Assembly (NCBI GenBank): GCA_945787925.1
Contig: CALZJY010000035.1
Coordinates: 1 to 10,729 of the forward strand
Direction: 5' to 3'
DNA: 10,729 nucleotides
Source: an uncultured Anaerosporobacter sp.
GTDB taxonomy: Bacteria; Bacillota; Clostridia; Lachnospirales; Lachnospiraceae
Shown here: positions 1 through 6,788 of the stretch, in pieces
How the letters are laid out: the number at the start of each line of letters is the position of its first letter
How positions within the stretch are numbered: the stretch's first letter is position 1
The notes under the pieces: generated by a model
The model's database searches: none
The model's input: only the letters and a program-made list of their open reading frames with translations
Told to the model about the DNA's origin: nothing
Translations under genes and position numbers: made by a program

Positions 1-246
1 ACAAGTACCGATTTGACTACCATTGATTTTTGCACAATGTGCGTTTACACGCTCTACTTTAGCACCAATGCCTTCTAATGCCTGTAATAATATGTTAATG
101 TCACTTACATCTGGTAAGTTATCGATTGTCACTGTTTCGTCTGACATGATTGCAGCTGCTAGAATACCTAATGCTGCATTTTTCGCTCCCCCAATGGTTA
201 CTTCTCCAACTAATGGTTTTCCACCTTTTATAATATATTGCTCCAT
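1..246 (-). CDS. murA: UDP-N-acetylglucosamine 1-carboxyvinyltransferase, N-terminal part
   Basis: This is the N-terminal 82 residues of the enzyme that transfers enolpyruvate from PEP to UDP-GlcNAc, the first committed cytoplasmic step of peptidoglycan synthesis. The reading frame starts with MEQYIIKGGKPLVGEV and carries the family motif GGAKNAAL; K22 and N23 fall where MurA has its substrate-binding Lys-Asn pair. It continues with the LPDVSDI segment and runs off the left edge, so the catalytic Cys/Asp loop cannot be checked. The ATG at 244-246 is preceded by AGAGGTG (251-257) at suitable spacing. Gram-positives often carry two paralogues (MurA and MurZ/MurAB), and 82 residues do not separate them. 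The gene has its own promoter at 351-379. Confidence 0.93.
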   Translation of the reverse strand, partial: MEQYIIKGGKPLVGEVTIGGAKNAALGILAAAIMSDETVTIDNLPDVSDINILLQALEGIGAKVERVNAHCAKINGSQIGTC

Positions 247-250
247 AGCA

Positions 251-257
251 CACCTCT
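251..257 (-). promoter_or_regulatory. Ribosome binding site of murA
   Basis: AGAGGTG on the minus strand lies 4 nt before the ATG, measured from the end of the full match (6 nt from the AGG core). It supports the start at 246. Confidence 0.7.
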
Positions 258-301
258 ATACAAATCTCTGTTAATGAGTATCTTTTTTCATTTCGTTATT
301 T

Positions 302-330
302 TGTACAATCGTAAAATTTACATTTGTACA
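302..330. repeat. Imperfect 29-bp dyad in the murA leader
   Basis: The arms TGTACAATCGTAAA and TGTACAAATGTAAA (second arm read on the minus strand) meet around one central base and match at 12 of 14 positions. The dyad lies inside the predicted murA 5' UTR, about 14 to 42 nt after the predicted transcription start and some 55 nt before the ATG. It could be an operator for a dimeric repressor or an RNA hairpin. No regulator can be named from sequence alone. Confidence 0.5.
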
Positions 331-350
331 TACTGACTACATTTTACTTG

Positions 351-379
351 ATTATATCATATATTCTTCAATTAGTAAA
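351..379 (-). promoter_or_regulatory. Promoter of murA (extended -10)
   Basis: On the minus strand TTTACT (374-379, 4/6 to TTGACA) is followed after 17 bp by TATAAT (351-356, perfect). The TG of an extended -10 (TGA-TATAAT) precedes the -10. The predicted start is near 344, giving a leader of about 98 nt, so murA need not depend on read-through from the kinase gene upstream. Confidence 0.75.
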
Positions 380-414
380 AGAAAAAATTAAGAAAATAAA
401 GGTGTATTTTATAT

Positions 415-449
415 CCACTTTGCCTTTACTTTAAGCAAAGTGGTTTTTT
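415..449 (+). terminator. Intrinsic-terminator-like hairpin, plus orientation, at the 3' end of the kinase gene
   Basis: CCACTTTGC (415-423) and GCAAAGTGG (435-443) form a perfect 9-bp stem with an 11-nt loop, followed directly by TTTTTT (444-449) on the plus strand. On the minus strand, the coding direction here, the stem is followed by ATATAAAATAC, which is a poor U-tract. The stem includes the last codons and stop codon of the kinase gene. As written it is better suited to stopping plus-strand (antisense) transcription than ending the kinase transcript; weak bidirectional action is possible. Confidence 0.55.
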
Positions 450-934
450 ATCTCTTCTAATAGCTCCTCTACTCCCAAATTTTCAGAATCTATTACAATG
501 TCTGCATATTTCTCATATAACGGGCAACGCTCTTCATATAGCGAATACAATGTCTGGCCATCTTTCAGTGCAACACCTCTTTGTTTTATATTACCGAGCC
601 TGCTATCTAATGTATCATAACCCAGTTTTATGTATACGACCGTTCCGATGGAACGAAGATGGTCCATTGCCTCTTTCCCATAGACTACGCTTCCTCCAGT
701 TGCAATCACGCTATCATGGGTATTGATGGATGCATTTACCTCATTTTCAATCTGAATGAATCCTTCGAGTCCTTCTTCTGCAATAATGTCCTTTAATAGA
801 CGGCTTTCTCTGTCCTGAATCAACAGGTCCGAGTCCAAGAATTGATATCCTAATACTTTTGCAAGCACTACTCCTACTGTGCTCTTCCCTGCTCCAGGCA
901 TTCCGATTAATACTACATTGTCTTTTGCTCCCAT
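431..934 (-). CDS. Shikimate kinase-like P-loop kinase
   Basis: A 167-residue P-loop kinase of usual shikimate kinase length. The ATP site is clear: Walker A GMPGAGKST (11-19). The D34-x-D36 pair, the VIATGGS segment (76-82) and the C-terminal ERCPLYEKYAD (135-145, with R136) all follow the shikimate kinase pattern. True AroK/AroL would phosphorylate the 3-hydroxyl of shikimate in chorismate synthesis. Three positions depart from the classical consensus: the FRxxE motif reads F59-I-Q-I-E63 and so lacks the shikimate-contacting arginine; GGG reads GGS; and RPLL reads RGVAL. The substrate is therefore open, and I leave the symbol blank. The start is fixed by AAGGAG (941-946), 6 nt before the ATG. 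It is the last gene of the run behind the OLD-like nuclease, 25 bp away. Confidence 0.75.
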   Translation of the reverse strand: MGAKDNVVLIGMPGAGKSTVGVVLAKVLGYQFLDSDLLIQDRESRLLKDIIAEEGLEGFIQIENEVNASINTHDSVIATGGSVVYGKEAMDHLRSIGTVVYIKLGYDTLDSRLGNIKQRGVALKDGQTLYSLYEERCPLYEKYADIVIDSENLGVEELLEEIKNHFA

Positions 935-959
935 AGTCTGCTCCTTATTCCTTGGTATA

Positions 960-2828
960 TTACTTCATGTTTTCTTTCTTACGGTTTTCAAAATATATGA
1001 AAGAATCGATCTTATCAAAAATATCCTTGAATGTTTCTCTAGGTGCCGCATCAATATACTTTTTCAAAATTTCCTGTTCTGCATCGTTTCGATATTTTCC
1101 ATAAAAAATATCGAATAGATTATGCCCGCGGACATAGATCCGGAATAGCTCCATATTCTTCTTAATGTCCTCTTTCGAATTGATACGGATTCCTGTATTC
1201 TTAATGAGCCTTTTTACACTTCCTAGCCGATACAAATAGTCTTTGTATTTTGTAAAAAGAATATTATAAAACTCCTCGGTACTTTTAACCACACCTATCT
1301 TGGTCATAATTTCCGGGTCTAAAAAATAATTCTCAAAAGAATAGTATTTTAATATCAATACATTCTTTGGCGTTACTCTTGGAAGATTTTCATGGTCTTC
1401 CTTTTCTCGCTGACTGTAATAGCTGCATAACTGTCTTACAAGATGATTCGGATTCTTTCCATCGCTATCCCGAATCATCAAAAATTGATCTTTTAAATAT
1501 AGCTTGTTAATGTATTTTAAGTTTGCATACGTCTTAATGTTCGTGCAACTGTTCGTCGGAATGATGGAAATACGCTGTAAGCGGCCTTCCTCATCGTAAA
1601 TCTCCTTATAGTACTTCTCAAGGAGCAATGGTAATCGATTGCTGTCTTGCTTTCCTTCTACGATAAACACAAAACTCACATTCAATAAGTCATTTGCCGT
1701 ATACCCTAAGTCATCTAAGATCTCATCAATGTCCGTATACGCATTCATCGCAGTATAGTACTCTTCGTCTAATACTACCTGTTTAATCTGCTTCGACGAA
1801 AAATTAAAAATCATATTTGGGGAATGTGTCGAGAAGATTACCTGGTTCTTTTTCGATAGTCGATATAAGATTTCGCTAGCAACCTTCTGTAATTGTGGAT
1901 GCAGGTAAATTTCTGGATCTTCAATTAAAAGGATGCACGGTACTTTATTCGGTTCTTCTATGTACGCTTCTAGCAAGGATAATGCATAAATGGTCCGTAA
2001 GCCCTCGCTTAAGTAGTTGATGTTTCCTACCACGTTACGGTCCCGATTGATTACCTGCGTCTCTACCGAAAGCATTTTTTCTACATCCATCTGGTAGACA
2101 TAACGGATATCCTGGTTCGGACTTCCATTAATATGAAAATACTTATTGATTCGCTCTGCGAATCCTTCTAGGTTTACTCGGCATAACTTGTATTCCATCA
2201 ACTTGCTAAGTTCATATACGGTAAGCTCTTCTGCTTGCTTTTTCTCTATCGTGTCGATGCATCGAAAGCATCGGTTACACCGTCTTGCTGGGTCTAACAT
2301 GCAGACCTGGTCTTGCAAGTCGTGAATGCTCTCTTTGTCATAAAACTTGATGATTTCCCGTTGTAAGTCTTCCACCAATCGTGTCTGGTCTAAATGGAAC
2401 ACCTTCGGGAACACTTTCTTGATATAGGAATTGTTCTTTTTCACGCCATCTGCATATCGAATCTTTCCGTCTACGGAAATCGTACATACAAATGACAGTA
2501 CCCCATCTTGGTAGGATGGTAGCTTCGAATTAAACTCTTTTTTCCACAGTTCCTGATTTTTGTGCTTACTAATGATACCACGGTTATAATATACCATTAA
2601 GTCCGTCTCGTCAAACGCTACTTTCATAGAAATCAGAATCGGTCTCGTTCTATCGACATAATCTGATTCTTTCACTGGCAAATCGCCAGAAGCGACACGA
2701 ATTGCGTCCAGCACCACGGTCTTTCCCGTGTTGTTCTTTCCGACTAGGATCAGTACGTTTTCCACATCTTCAATGGTCAGGCTGCGAATTGATTTGTAGT
2801 TCTCAATTTTAAGATAATTAATCTTCAT
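960..2828 (-). CDS. OLD-like AAA/ABC-type ATPase with C-terminal TOPRIM nuclease domain and a four-Cys cluster
   Basis: A 622-residue protein. The N-terminal SMC/ABC-like ATPase has FxxFKSI-like IENYKSIRSL (8-17), Walker A GKNNTGKT (30-37), a signature-like LSEGLRT (273-279), Walker B ILLIEDPEIYLHP (299-311) and the H-loop STHSP (333-337). It is followed by a TOPRIM-type domain with FIVEGKQD (388-395; E391, D395), IRDSDG (452-457; D454, D456) and SFENYF (497-502). This matches OLD-family ATP-dependent nucleases; the SFENY element also recalls DUF4435-type proteins. Between the ATPase halves sits C176-X7-C184-X2-C187-X2-C190, a likely metal or Fe-S site. The start has a strong AGGGGTGG site (2833-2840). 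No helicase partner of the GajB type is adjacent, so Gabija is not supported. Role unknown: phage defence, DNA repair or RNA/DNA processing are all possible. Confidence 0.85.
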   Translation of the reverse strand: MKINYLKIENYKSIRSLTIEDVENVLILVGKNNTGKTVVLDAIRVASGDLPVKESDYVDRTRPILISMKVAFDETDLMVYYNRGIISKHKNQELWKKEFNSKLPSYQDGVLSFVCTISVDGKIRYADGVKKNNSYIKKVFPKVFHLDQTRLVEDLQREIIKFYDKESIHDLQDQVCMLDPARRCNRCFRCIDTIEKKQAEELTVYELSKLMEYKLCRVNLEGFAERINKYFHINGSPNQDIRYVYQMDVEKMLSVETQVINRDRNVVGNINYLSEGLRTIYALSLLEAYIEEPNKVPCILLIEDPEIYLHPQLQKVASEILYRLSKKNQVIFSTHSPNMIFNFSSKQIKQVVLDEEYYTAMNAYTDIDEILDDLGYTANDLLNVSFVFIVEGKQDSNRLPLLLEKYYKEIYDEEGRLQRISIIPTNSCTNIKTYANLKYINKLYLKDQFLMIRDSDGKNPNHLVRQLCSYYSQREKEDHENLPRVTPKNVLILKYYSFENYFLDPEIMTKIGVVKSTEEFYNILFTKYKDYLYRLGSVKRLIKNTGIRINSKEDIKKNMELFRIYVRGHNLFDIFYGKYRNDAEQEILKKYIDAAPRETFKDIFDKIDSFIYFENRKKENMK

Positions 2829-2832
2829 ACTA

Positions 2833-2840
2833 CCACCCCT
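2833..2840 (-). promoter_or_regulatory. Ribosome binding site of the OLD-like gene
   Basis: AGGGGTGG lies 4 nt before the ATG at 2826-2828, within the 22-bp gap after the flavin reductase gene. It gives this downstream gene independent translation initiation. Confidence 0.7.
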
Positions 2841-2850
2841 TTAGCAGAAT

Positions 2851-3435
2851 TTATTTCTTCTTTTTATTTGGCTTCGTCTTACGAACAGAGTATCCAAACG
2901 TTCCTACTAATTCTCCAAGATCATAGTACTCACCATGGGAATATACCACTGGATTTGCTTTCTCTAAATGGAATTTTCCCTTTTCATCTAAATACTGTTC
3001 ATCGATGTTTACTGCCACTACTTTGGCAAGGAACATATGATGAGATCCTAACGGAAGGATTTGTTCTACTTTACATTCGATGTTTACTGGACTTTCTCCA
3101 ATTAACGGAGCGCCTACTTGGCTTGCTGGAAGTGGAGTAAGTTTCATTTCCTTGAACTTATCTACGTCTCTACCAGAACGAACTCCACAATAATCCGTTG
3201 CAAATGTAAGGTCCTTTGTTGTTAGATTTATTACAAATTCTCCAGAATTCTTAATCATGTCATATGAGTGTCTTTCAGGTCTTACTGAAATGTACACCAT
3301 TGCCGGATTCGTACATACGGTTCCTGTCCAAGCTACTGTAACGATATTGGCTGGTTTCCCTTCCTCTTTACAGCTTACCATGACAACTGGTAATGGATAG
3401 ACCATATTGCCCGCCTTCCAAGTTTGTTTTTTCAT
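2851..3435 (-). CDS. Flavin reductase-like FMN-binding split-barrel protein
   Basis: A 194-residue protein of the flavin reductase-like (DIM6/NTAB) family, which binds FMN in a split-barrel and usually transfers electrons from NAD(P)H or a protein donor. The N-terminal half has the family layout: YPLPVVMVSC (13-22), NIVTVAWTGTVCTNPAMVYISV (30-51) and the RHSYDMIKNSGEFVINL stretch (55-71). The C-terminal half holds SPVNIECKVEQILPLGSHHMFLAKV and a final GYSVRKTKPNKKKK lysine-rich tail. In anaerobes such proteins often serve oxidative-stress or thiol/flavin redox chemistry, but the specific substrate cannot be read here. The start has AGGAG (3443-3447) 7 nt upstream. It is the first gene of the three-gene run and is served by the promoter at 3473-3502. 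Confidence 0.87.
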   Translation of the reverse strand: MKKQTWKAGNMVYPLPVVMVSCKEEGKPANIVTVAWTGTVCTNPAMVYISVRPERHSYDMIKNSGEFVINLTTKDLTFATDYCGVRSGRDVDKFKEMKLTPLPASQVGAPLIGESPVNIECKVEQILPLGSHHMFLAKVVAVNIDEQYLDEKGKFHLEKANPVVYSHGEYYDLGELVGTFGYSVRKTKPNKKKK

Positions 3436-3472
3436 CTTTTTTCTCCTATATACATTAAAAATGACATTTCAT

Positions 3473-3502
3473 ATTATAGCATATGCTAGGACAAACTAGC
3501 AA
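3473..3502 (-). promoter_or_regulatory. Promoter of the flavin reductase / OLD / kinase run
   Basis: On the minus strand a perfect TATAAT (3473-3478) is preceded by TGC, giving an extended -10. TTGCTA (3497-3502, 4/6) lies 18 bp further upstream. A perfect 10-bp palindrome, AGCATATGCT (3478-3487), overlaps the extended -10 element. The predicted start is near 3466, about 30 nt before the ATG. Confidence 0.7.
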
Positions 3503-3526
3503 ATACGCAAAACTTATGTCCACAAA

Positions 3527-3563
3527 GATAAAAACGCATATCCTCTGCTTCGGATATGCGTTT
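3527..3563 (-). terminator. Rho-independent terminator of the pyrophosphatase gene
   Basis: On the minus strand AAACGCATATCC (3552-3563) pairs perfectly with GGATATGCGTTT (3532-3543) across an 8-nt loop, and the downstream arm runs into a T-rich stretch. It begins 15 nt after the stop codon at 3579 and separates this gene from the flavin reductase promoter. Confidence 0.88.
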
Positions 3564-3578
3564 CTATATAACAGAATC

Positions 3579-5231
3579 CTAGGATTCTTGAAGTGTTTTC
3601 ATTAAGTCTGGAATTAATTGTTTCTTACGGGAAACAACGCCTTGAAGGTAAACACGGTCTTTCGCATCGTCATTTACGCCGAATGCACCTTTTACTACTT
3701 CAAATGCGCCTTCGCCTTTGTAAAGTAATTCTGTTGACTCTTCAATGATGTTTGTAAGCATGAAGAAGATCATTGGAATTGCTTTTTCTTGTTGTACTTG
3801 ATCGATGTAAGGAAGTAATTTTTCCTTGATTTCTACAAGTTCGTCTTCTGTCATTGCAGTGATTTGACCAACGCCAAATACTAACTCACCAGCTGTGAAT
3901 TGTTTGTAATCTTGATAGAAGATTTCTTCTGGAGTCTTATCAAGCACGTTGCTACCAGCTTTGAACATTTGGATTGCATAGCTTTCGATTTCGATACCAG
4001 CGATTCTCGCTAACTCTTCTGCTGTTGCCTTATCCACTGCTGTACAAGTTGGAGAACGGAATACTAACGTATCGGAAAGGATTGCAGAACATAATAGACC
4101 TGCAATGCTTGGCTCGATTTCTACGCCGTTTTCTCTGTATAATTGAGTAACAATTGTTGCAGTACATCCAACTGGTTGGTTTCTGAAGTATACCGGGTTG
4201 ATTGTTTCAAGACTTCCGATCTTATGGTGATCGATGATTTCTAGTAAATCCGCATCTTCAAGACCTTCTACTGCTTGGCTCTTTTCGTTATGATCTACTA
4301 GGATTAACTTACGACGTTTTCCTTCTAATAAGTTACGTCTAGAAATCATACCGCAGAATTTACCTTCTTTATCAAGTACTGGGAAGTCACGGTATCTCTT
4401 CTTAGCCATTACTTCGCGGATATCTTCGATATAATCTTCACGTGTAAAGGACACTAATCCGTTCTTTCTCATAAAGTGTCCGATTGGCATACTTTGATTG
4501 ATTAATCGTGCCACTGTGTACGTGTCATATGGCGTACGAATGATTGTACAATTATTTGCGTCTGCTAATTTAACGATCGTTTTAGATACTAAAGCCCCTT
4601 CACAAACGATAATACATTGTGCATTCATTTCGATTGCGCATAATTGAGATTCATAACGGTTACCAAGGATTACGATGTCCCCTTGTTCGATATAGTTTTC
4701 CATTAAATCAGGATTTGCTGCTGCAATTAATACTTTTCCTGATTGGATTGTTTCTTCGATGTTACCAACTACCATATCACCATCAAGTGTTTCCACAATG
4801 TTTCTGTATGGAGTCTTTGCTTGGCTGATGATTTCGTTATCAAAAACGTTCATATACGCTTTTGTAATGTCACCTAAGGAGATTAACCCTTTTAAGTGTT
4901 TGTCGTGAACGATTGGTACTGTTACGATGTTAGATTCGCCCATCATCTCCCATGCTTTTTTAAGAGACATATTGCTTTCTACACCTTGGTATTCACGAAT
5001 TTCCATATCTTTTACTCGTAATTTAACATCAGATAGGTATTCTGGTGCTTCTACTTTGAAGTAATCTAATATAAATTGTGTTTCTGGGCTAACATGACCT
5101 GCACGTTTTGCCTTATAACCGCCACCGTTTATTTTGTTTTTTAATGCTGCATAAGCTACAGCAGAACAGATGGAATCGGTATCTGGATTTTTATGTCCAA
5201 TGACATATACTGATCTATTTTGAGTTGACAA
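3579..5231 (-). CDS. ppaC: Family II (Mn-dependent) inorganic pyrophosphatase with CBS and DRTGG domains
   Basis: A 550-residue cytoplasmic DHH-family enzyme hydrolysing pyrophosphate to phosphate, driving biosynthetic reactions forward. Metal ligands are visible: GHKNPDTDS (12-20; H13, D17, D19), LVDHN (311-315; D313) and IIDHHKIG (332-339; DHH 334-336). The C-terminal DHHA2 domain ends with the substrate-binding SRKKQ (534-538). The catalytic half is split by a regulatory insert: CBS (about 73-127), DRTGG (about 135-250) and a second CBS (about 250-305). In characterised CBS-PPases this insert binds adenine nucleotides and tunes activity; regulation here is inferred by family. Length matches CBS-DRTGG-PPases. 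The start is a TTG (5229-5231) with GGAGG (5240-5244) 8 nt upstream. I found no convincing promoter in the 86 bp before it, so it may be cotranscribed with the TPR gene. Confidence 0.95.
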   Translation of the reverse strand: MSTQNRSVYVIGHKNPDTDSICSAVAYAALKNKINGGGYKAKRAGHVSPETQFILDYFKVEAPEYLSDVKLRVKDMEIREYQGVESNMSLKKAWEMMGESNIVTVPIVHDKHLKGLISLGDITKAYMNVFDNEIISQAKTPYRNIVETLDGDMVVGNIEETIQSGKVLIAAANPDLMENYIEQGDIVILGNRYESQLCAIEMNAQCIIVCEGALVSKTIVKLADANNCTIIRTPYDTYTVARLINQSMPIGHFMRKNGLVSFTREDYIEDIREVMAKKRYRDFPVLDKEGKFCGMISRRNLLEGKRRKLILVDHNEKSQAVEGLEDADLLEIIDHHKIGSLETINPVYFRNQPVGCTATIVTQLYRENGVEIEPSIAGLLCSAILSDTLVFRSPTCTAVDKATAEELARIAGIEIESYAIQMFKAGSNVLDKTPEEIFYQDYKQFTAGELVFGVGQITAMTEDELVEIKEKLLPYIDQVQQEKAIPMIFFMLTNIIEESTELLYKGEGAFEVVKGAFGVNDDAKDRVYLQGVVSRKKQLIPDLMKTLQES

Positions 5232-5239
5232 CTACTAGT

Positions 5240-5244
5240 CCTCC
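5240..5244 (-). promoter_or_regulatory. Ribosome binding site supporting a TTG start of ppaC
   Basis: GGAGG on the minus strand, 8 nt before TTG at 5229-5231. The next residues, STQNRSVYVIGHKNPD, lead directly into the first metal-binding motif, so no later start is plausible. Confidence 0.75.
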
Positions 5245-5317
5245 AGTCTTTCGCAAAATTAGTCTCACTGTTACGTTTGACCACAGCTTTTTATTTTATG
5301 CATGGGACTCCTAATGG

Positions 5318-6769
5318 TTAGAAATCCGATGCGATAATTCGATTTATATTACTACCTTCATAATCAATCTTGCCGTCTCGTCTTGTTAACTCTTGCATGC
5401 TTCGTCGCTCTGCATTCGCTAATACTTTTCTGGCTAATTCGCGTACGCTGTTTTCTCGTTCGCAATCGATGATATTCATGGTAATTTGTTCACACGCAGT
5501 CGTTAGACATTGCTGTGCTTCTTCACTTACTATAAACTCTGCTTCTTCGAACATGGCATTTGCCTGTCCTAACAACATTTCCTTTGTGCGCTCTTCCATG
5601 ACAAAGCTTGTCTCAAATAATGCACAAAAGCGACTGCCGCCTTGTAACACAAGGGCAGCTAGCTCAATTTCTTCTTGCAGGATGATGGCGATATGGCCGT
5701 TTAGAGCCTCTACCATCGTTAGCAACTGTGCCTTTGCCACTTGGGAAAGGACGGATGCTTGTTCAATCACAAGGAAACTATCTCTTAATCGGTCGTAGTT
5801 CTCACTAAGCTCGATTTCATTCAGACGGGATGCATGGATCTTTGCGATGCGGCTGAATCCGCAAAACTTAAACTCACACAATGCCTTTGCCATTCCTTTG
5901 GAAAATAACATGCGGCTCTCTTTGTCACCCCCAGCTACGAAGAAGGAAGCGATCGTTCCTTGCTCCTTTACCTTTGCGAAATATGAGAAGATTGCATCTT
6001 CCATATTGGCATATTGAAGGTAGTTTTGAAACTTCTCTTGCAATTGTTCGTTAGTATACATTCCAGTCACAGTTCTGTTTTGATTCTGCTTACTTGGAAT
6101 ATCCTGTAACGATTTGTGATTATACTCAAAATTCTGCTGTTTTTCAAGTATTTTTTCATTTTTGCAAAAACTATCCATGCTAGATTCCACGTTATTTTGA
6201 GCCTTTTCGCACATGGATTTTAATATTTTGGCTTTGTCGACAATCAGTCCTTTTCCAAACCATAAGATCAAGTCTTCACATTCTTTTTTGGACTTTTCAT
6301 ATGCTCCTATCTTGTGGTAGAGCTTTGCTAATTCATAGCACCATTTTTCTAAATAATCATACTTTTTTAATTTTTCTAGGGAGTCAATCAATACGTCAGT
6401 ATCGGCTCCTTTCATTCGGTCAATACGATAACGAAGCAGATATCTGTCGATGTCGTTTGGCGCTTCGGCTACATATTCTTCATATAGCCATTCTGCCTTT
6501 TCCTCCTGCTTTTCCTTGATGGCAAGGCGGATCAGCTGCTTGATTACACGTTTGCTGCATGTCTTGGAGCGGATCTTTAAAAGAAGCTTCTCTGCTTCCC
6601 TATAGTGTTCCGTCTGCATATAGACTTCTGCATACAAGCTTAAATCCGTAAGGATCTTTACCTTGGACAAATCCATCGTCTCTAAAATCACAAGCGCCTT
6701 TTGGTACATCTTCTGTCCTACCAATTTGCGCACTTCCGAACTCTTTACAATATTATCATATCTCTCCAT
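5318..6769 (-). CDS. TPR-repeat protein with a degenerate AAA+ (SpoVK/CbbX-like) C-terminal domain
   Basis: A 483-residue protein of unknown function. Residues about 10-190 are helical repeats of TPR type (for example KALVILETMD, AEVYMQTEHYREAEKLLLKI, YELAKLYHKIGAYEKSKKEC). A polar linker rich in K, N, Q and S covers about 195-245. Residues about 260-465 follow the order of a CbbX/SpoVK-type AAA+ domain: strand plus P-loop position, strand-helix, Walker B position, SRF-like arginine-finger segment, and a lid helix SVRELARKVLANAERR. The key residues are gone: the P-loop reads VAGGDKESR instead of GxxGxGKT, and the Walker B DE reads EQ in LVIEQAS. It is probably a non-hydrolysing scaffold. The frame extends to a GTG at 6799, but ATG 6769 has the GGAGG site and avoids overlapping the ABC gene 19 bp upstream. 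No membrane segment or signal peptide is seen. Confidence 0.75.
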   Translation of the reverse strand: MERYDNIVKSSEVRKLVGQKMYQKALVILETMDLSKVKILTDLSLYAEVYMQTEHYREAEKLLLKIRSKTCSKRVIKQLIRLAIKEKQEEKAEWLYEEYVAEAPNDIDRYLLRYRIDRMKGADTDVLIDSLEKLKKYDYLEKWCYELAKLYHKIGAYEKSKKECEDLILWFGKGLIVDKAKILKSMCEKAQNNVESSMDSFCKNEKILEKQQNFEYNHKSLQDIPSKQNQNRTVTGMYTNEQLQEKFQNYLQYANMEDAIFSYFAKVKEQGTIASFFVAGGDKESRMLFSKGMAKALCEFKFCGFSRIAKIHASRLNEIELSENYDRLRDSFLVIEQASVLSQVAKAQLLTMVEALNGHIAIILQEEIELAALVLQGGSRFCALFETSFVMEERTKEMLLGQANAMFEEAEFIVSEEAQQCLTTACEQITMNIIDCERENSVRELARKVLANAERRSMQELTRRDGKIDYEGSNINRIIASDF

Positions 6770-6778
6770 CAATTTTGT

Positions 6779-6783
6779 CCTCC
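6779..6783 (-). promoter_or_regulatory. Ribosome binding site fixing the start of the TPR/AAA-like gene
   Basis: GGAGG on the minus strand, 9 nt before ATG 6767-6769. The upstream GTG (6797-6799) lies inside the ABC ATPase reading frame, and I saw no comparable site before it. Confidence 0.75.
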
Positions 6784-6788
6784 ACACT

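Noticed and set aside
960..2828. Gabija system (GajA)
   Set aside because: The ATPase-TOPRIM protein resembles GajA in layout, but there is no UvrD-like helicase (GajB) next to it. The neighbours are a flavin reductase and a small kinase.
5232..5317. Promoter for ppaC in the gap upstream
   Set aside because: TAAAAT and TAATTT hexamers exist on the minus strand, but none pairs with an acceptable -35 at 16-18 bp. Not strong enough to annotate.
5370..5798. 142-codon plus-strand open frame opposite the TPR/AAA-like gene
   Set aside because: Its composition (Ser/Arg/Cys-rich, no recognisable domain) is typical of an antisense shadow. The minus-strand frame has domain structure and a good ribosome binding site.
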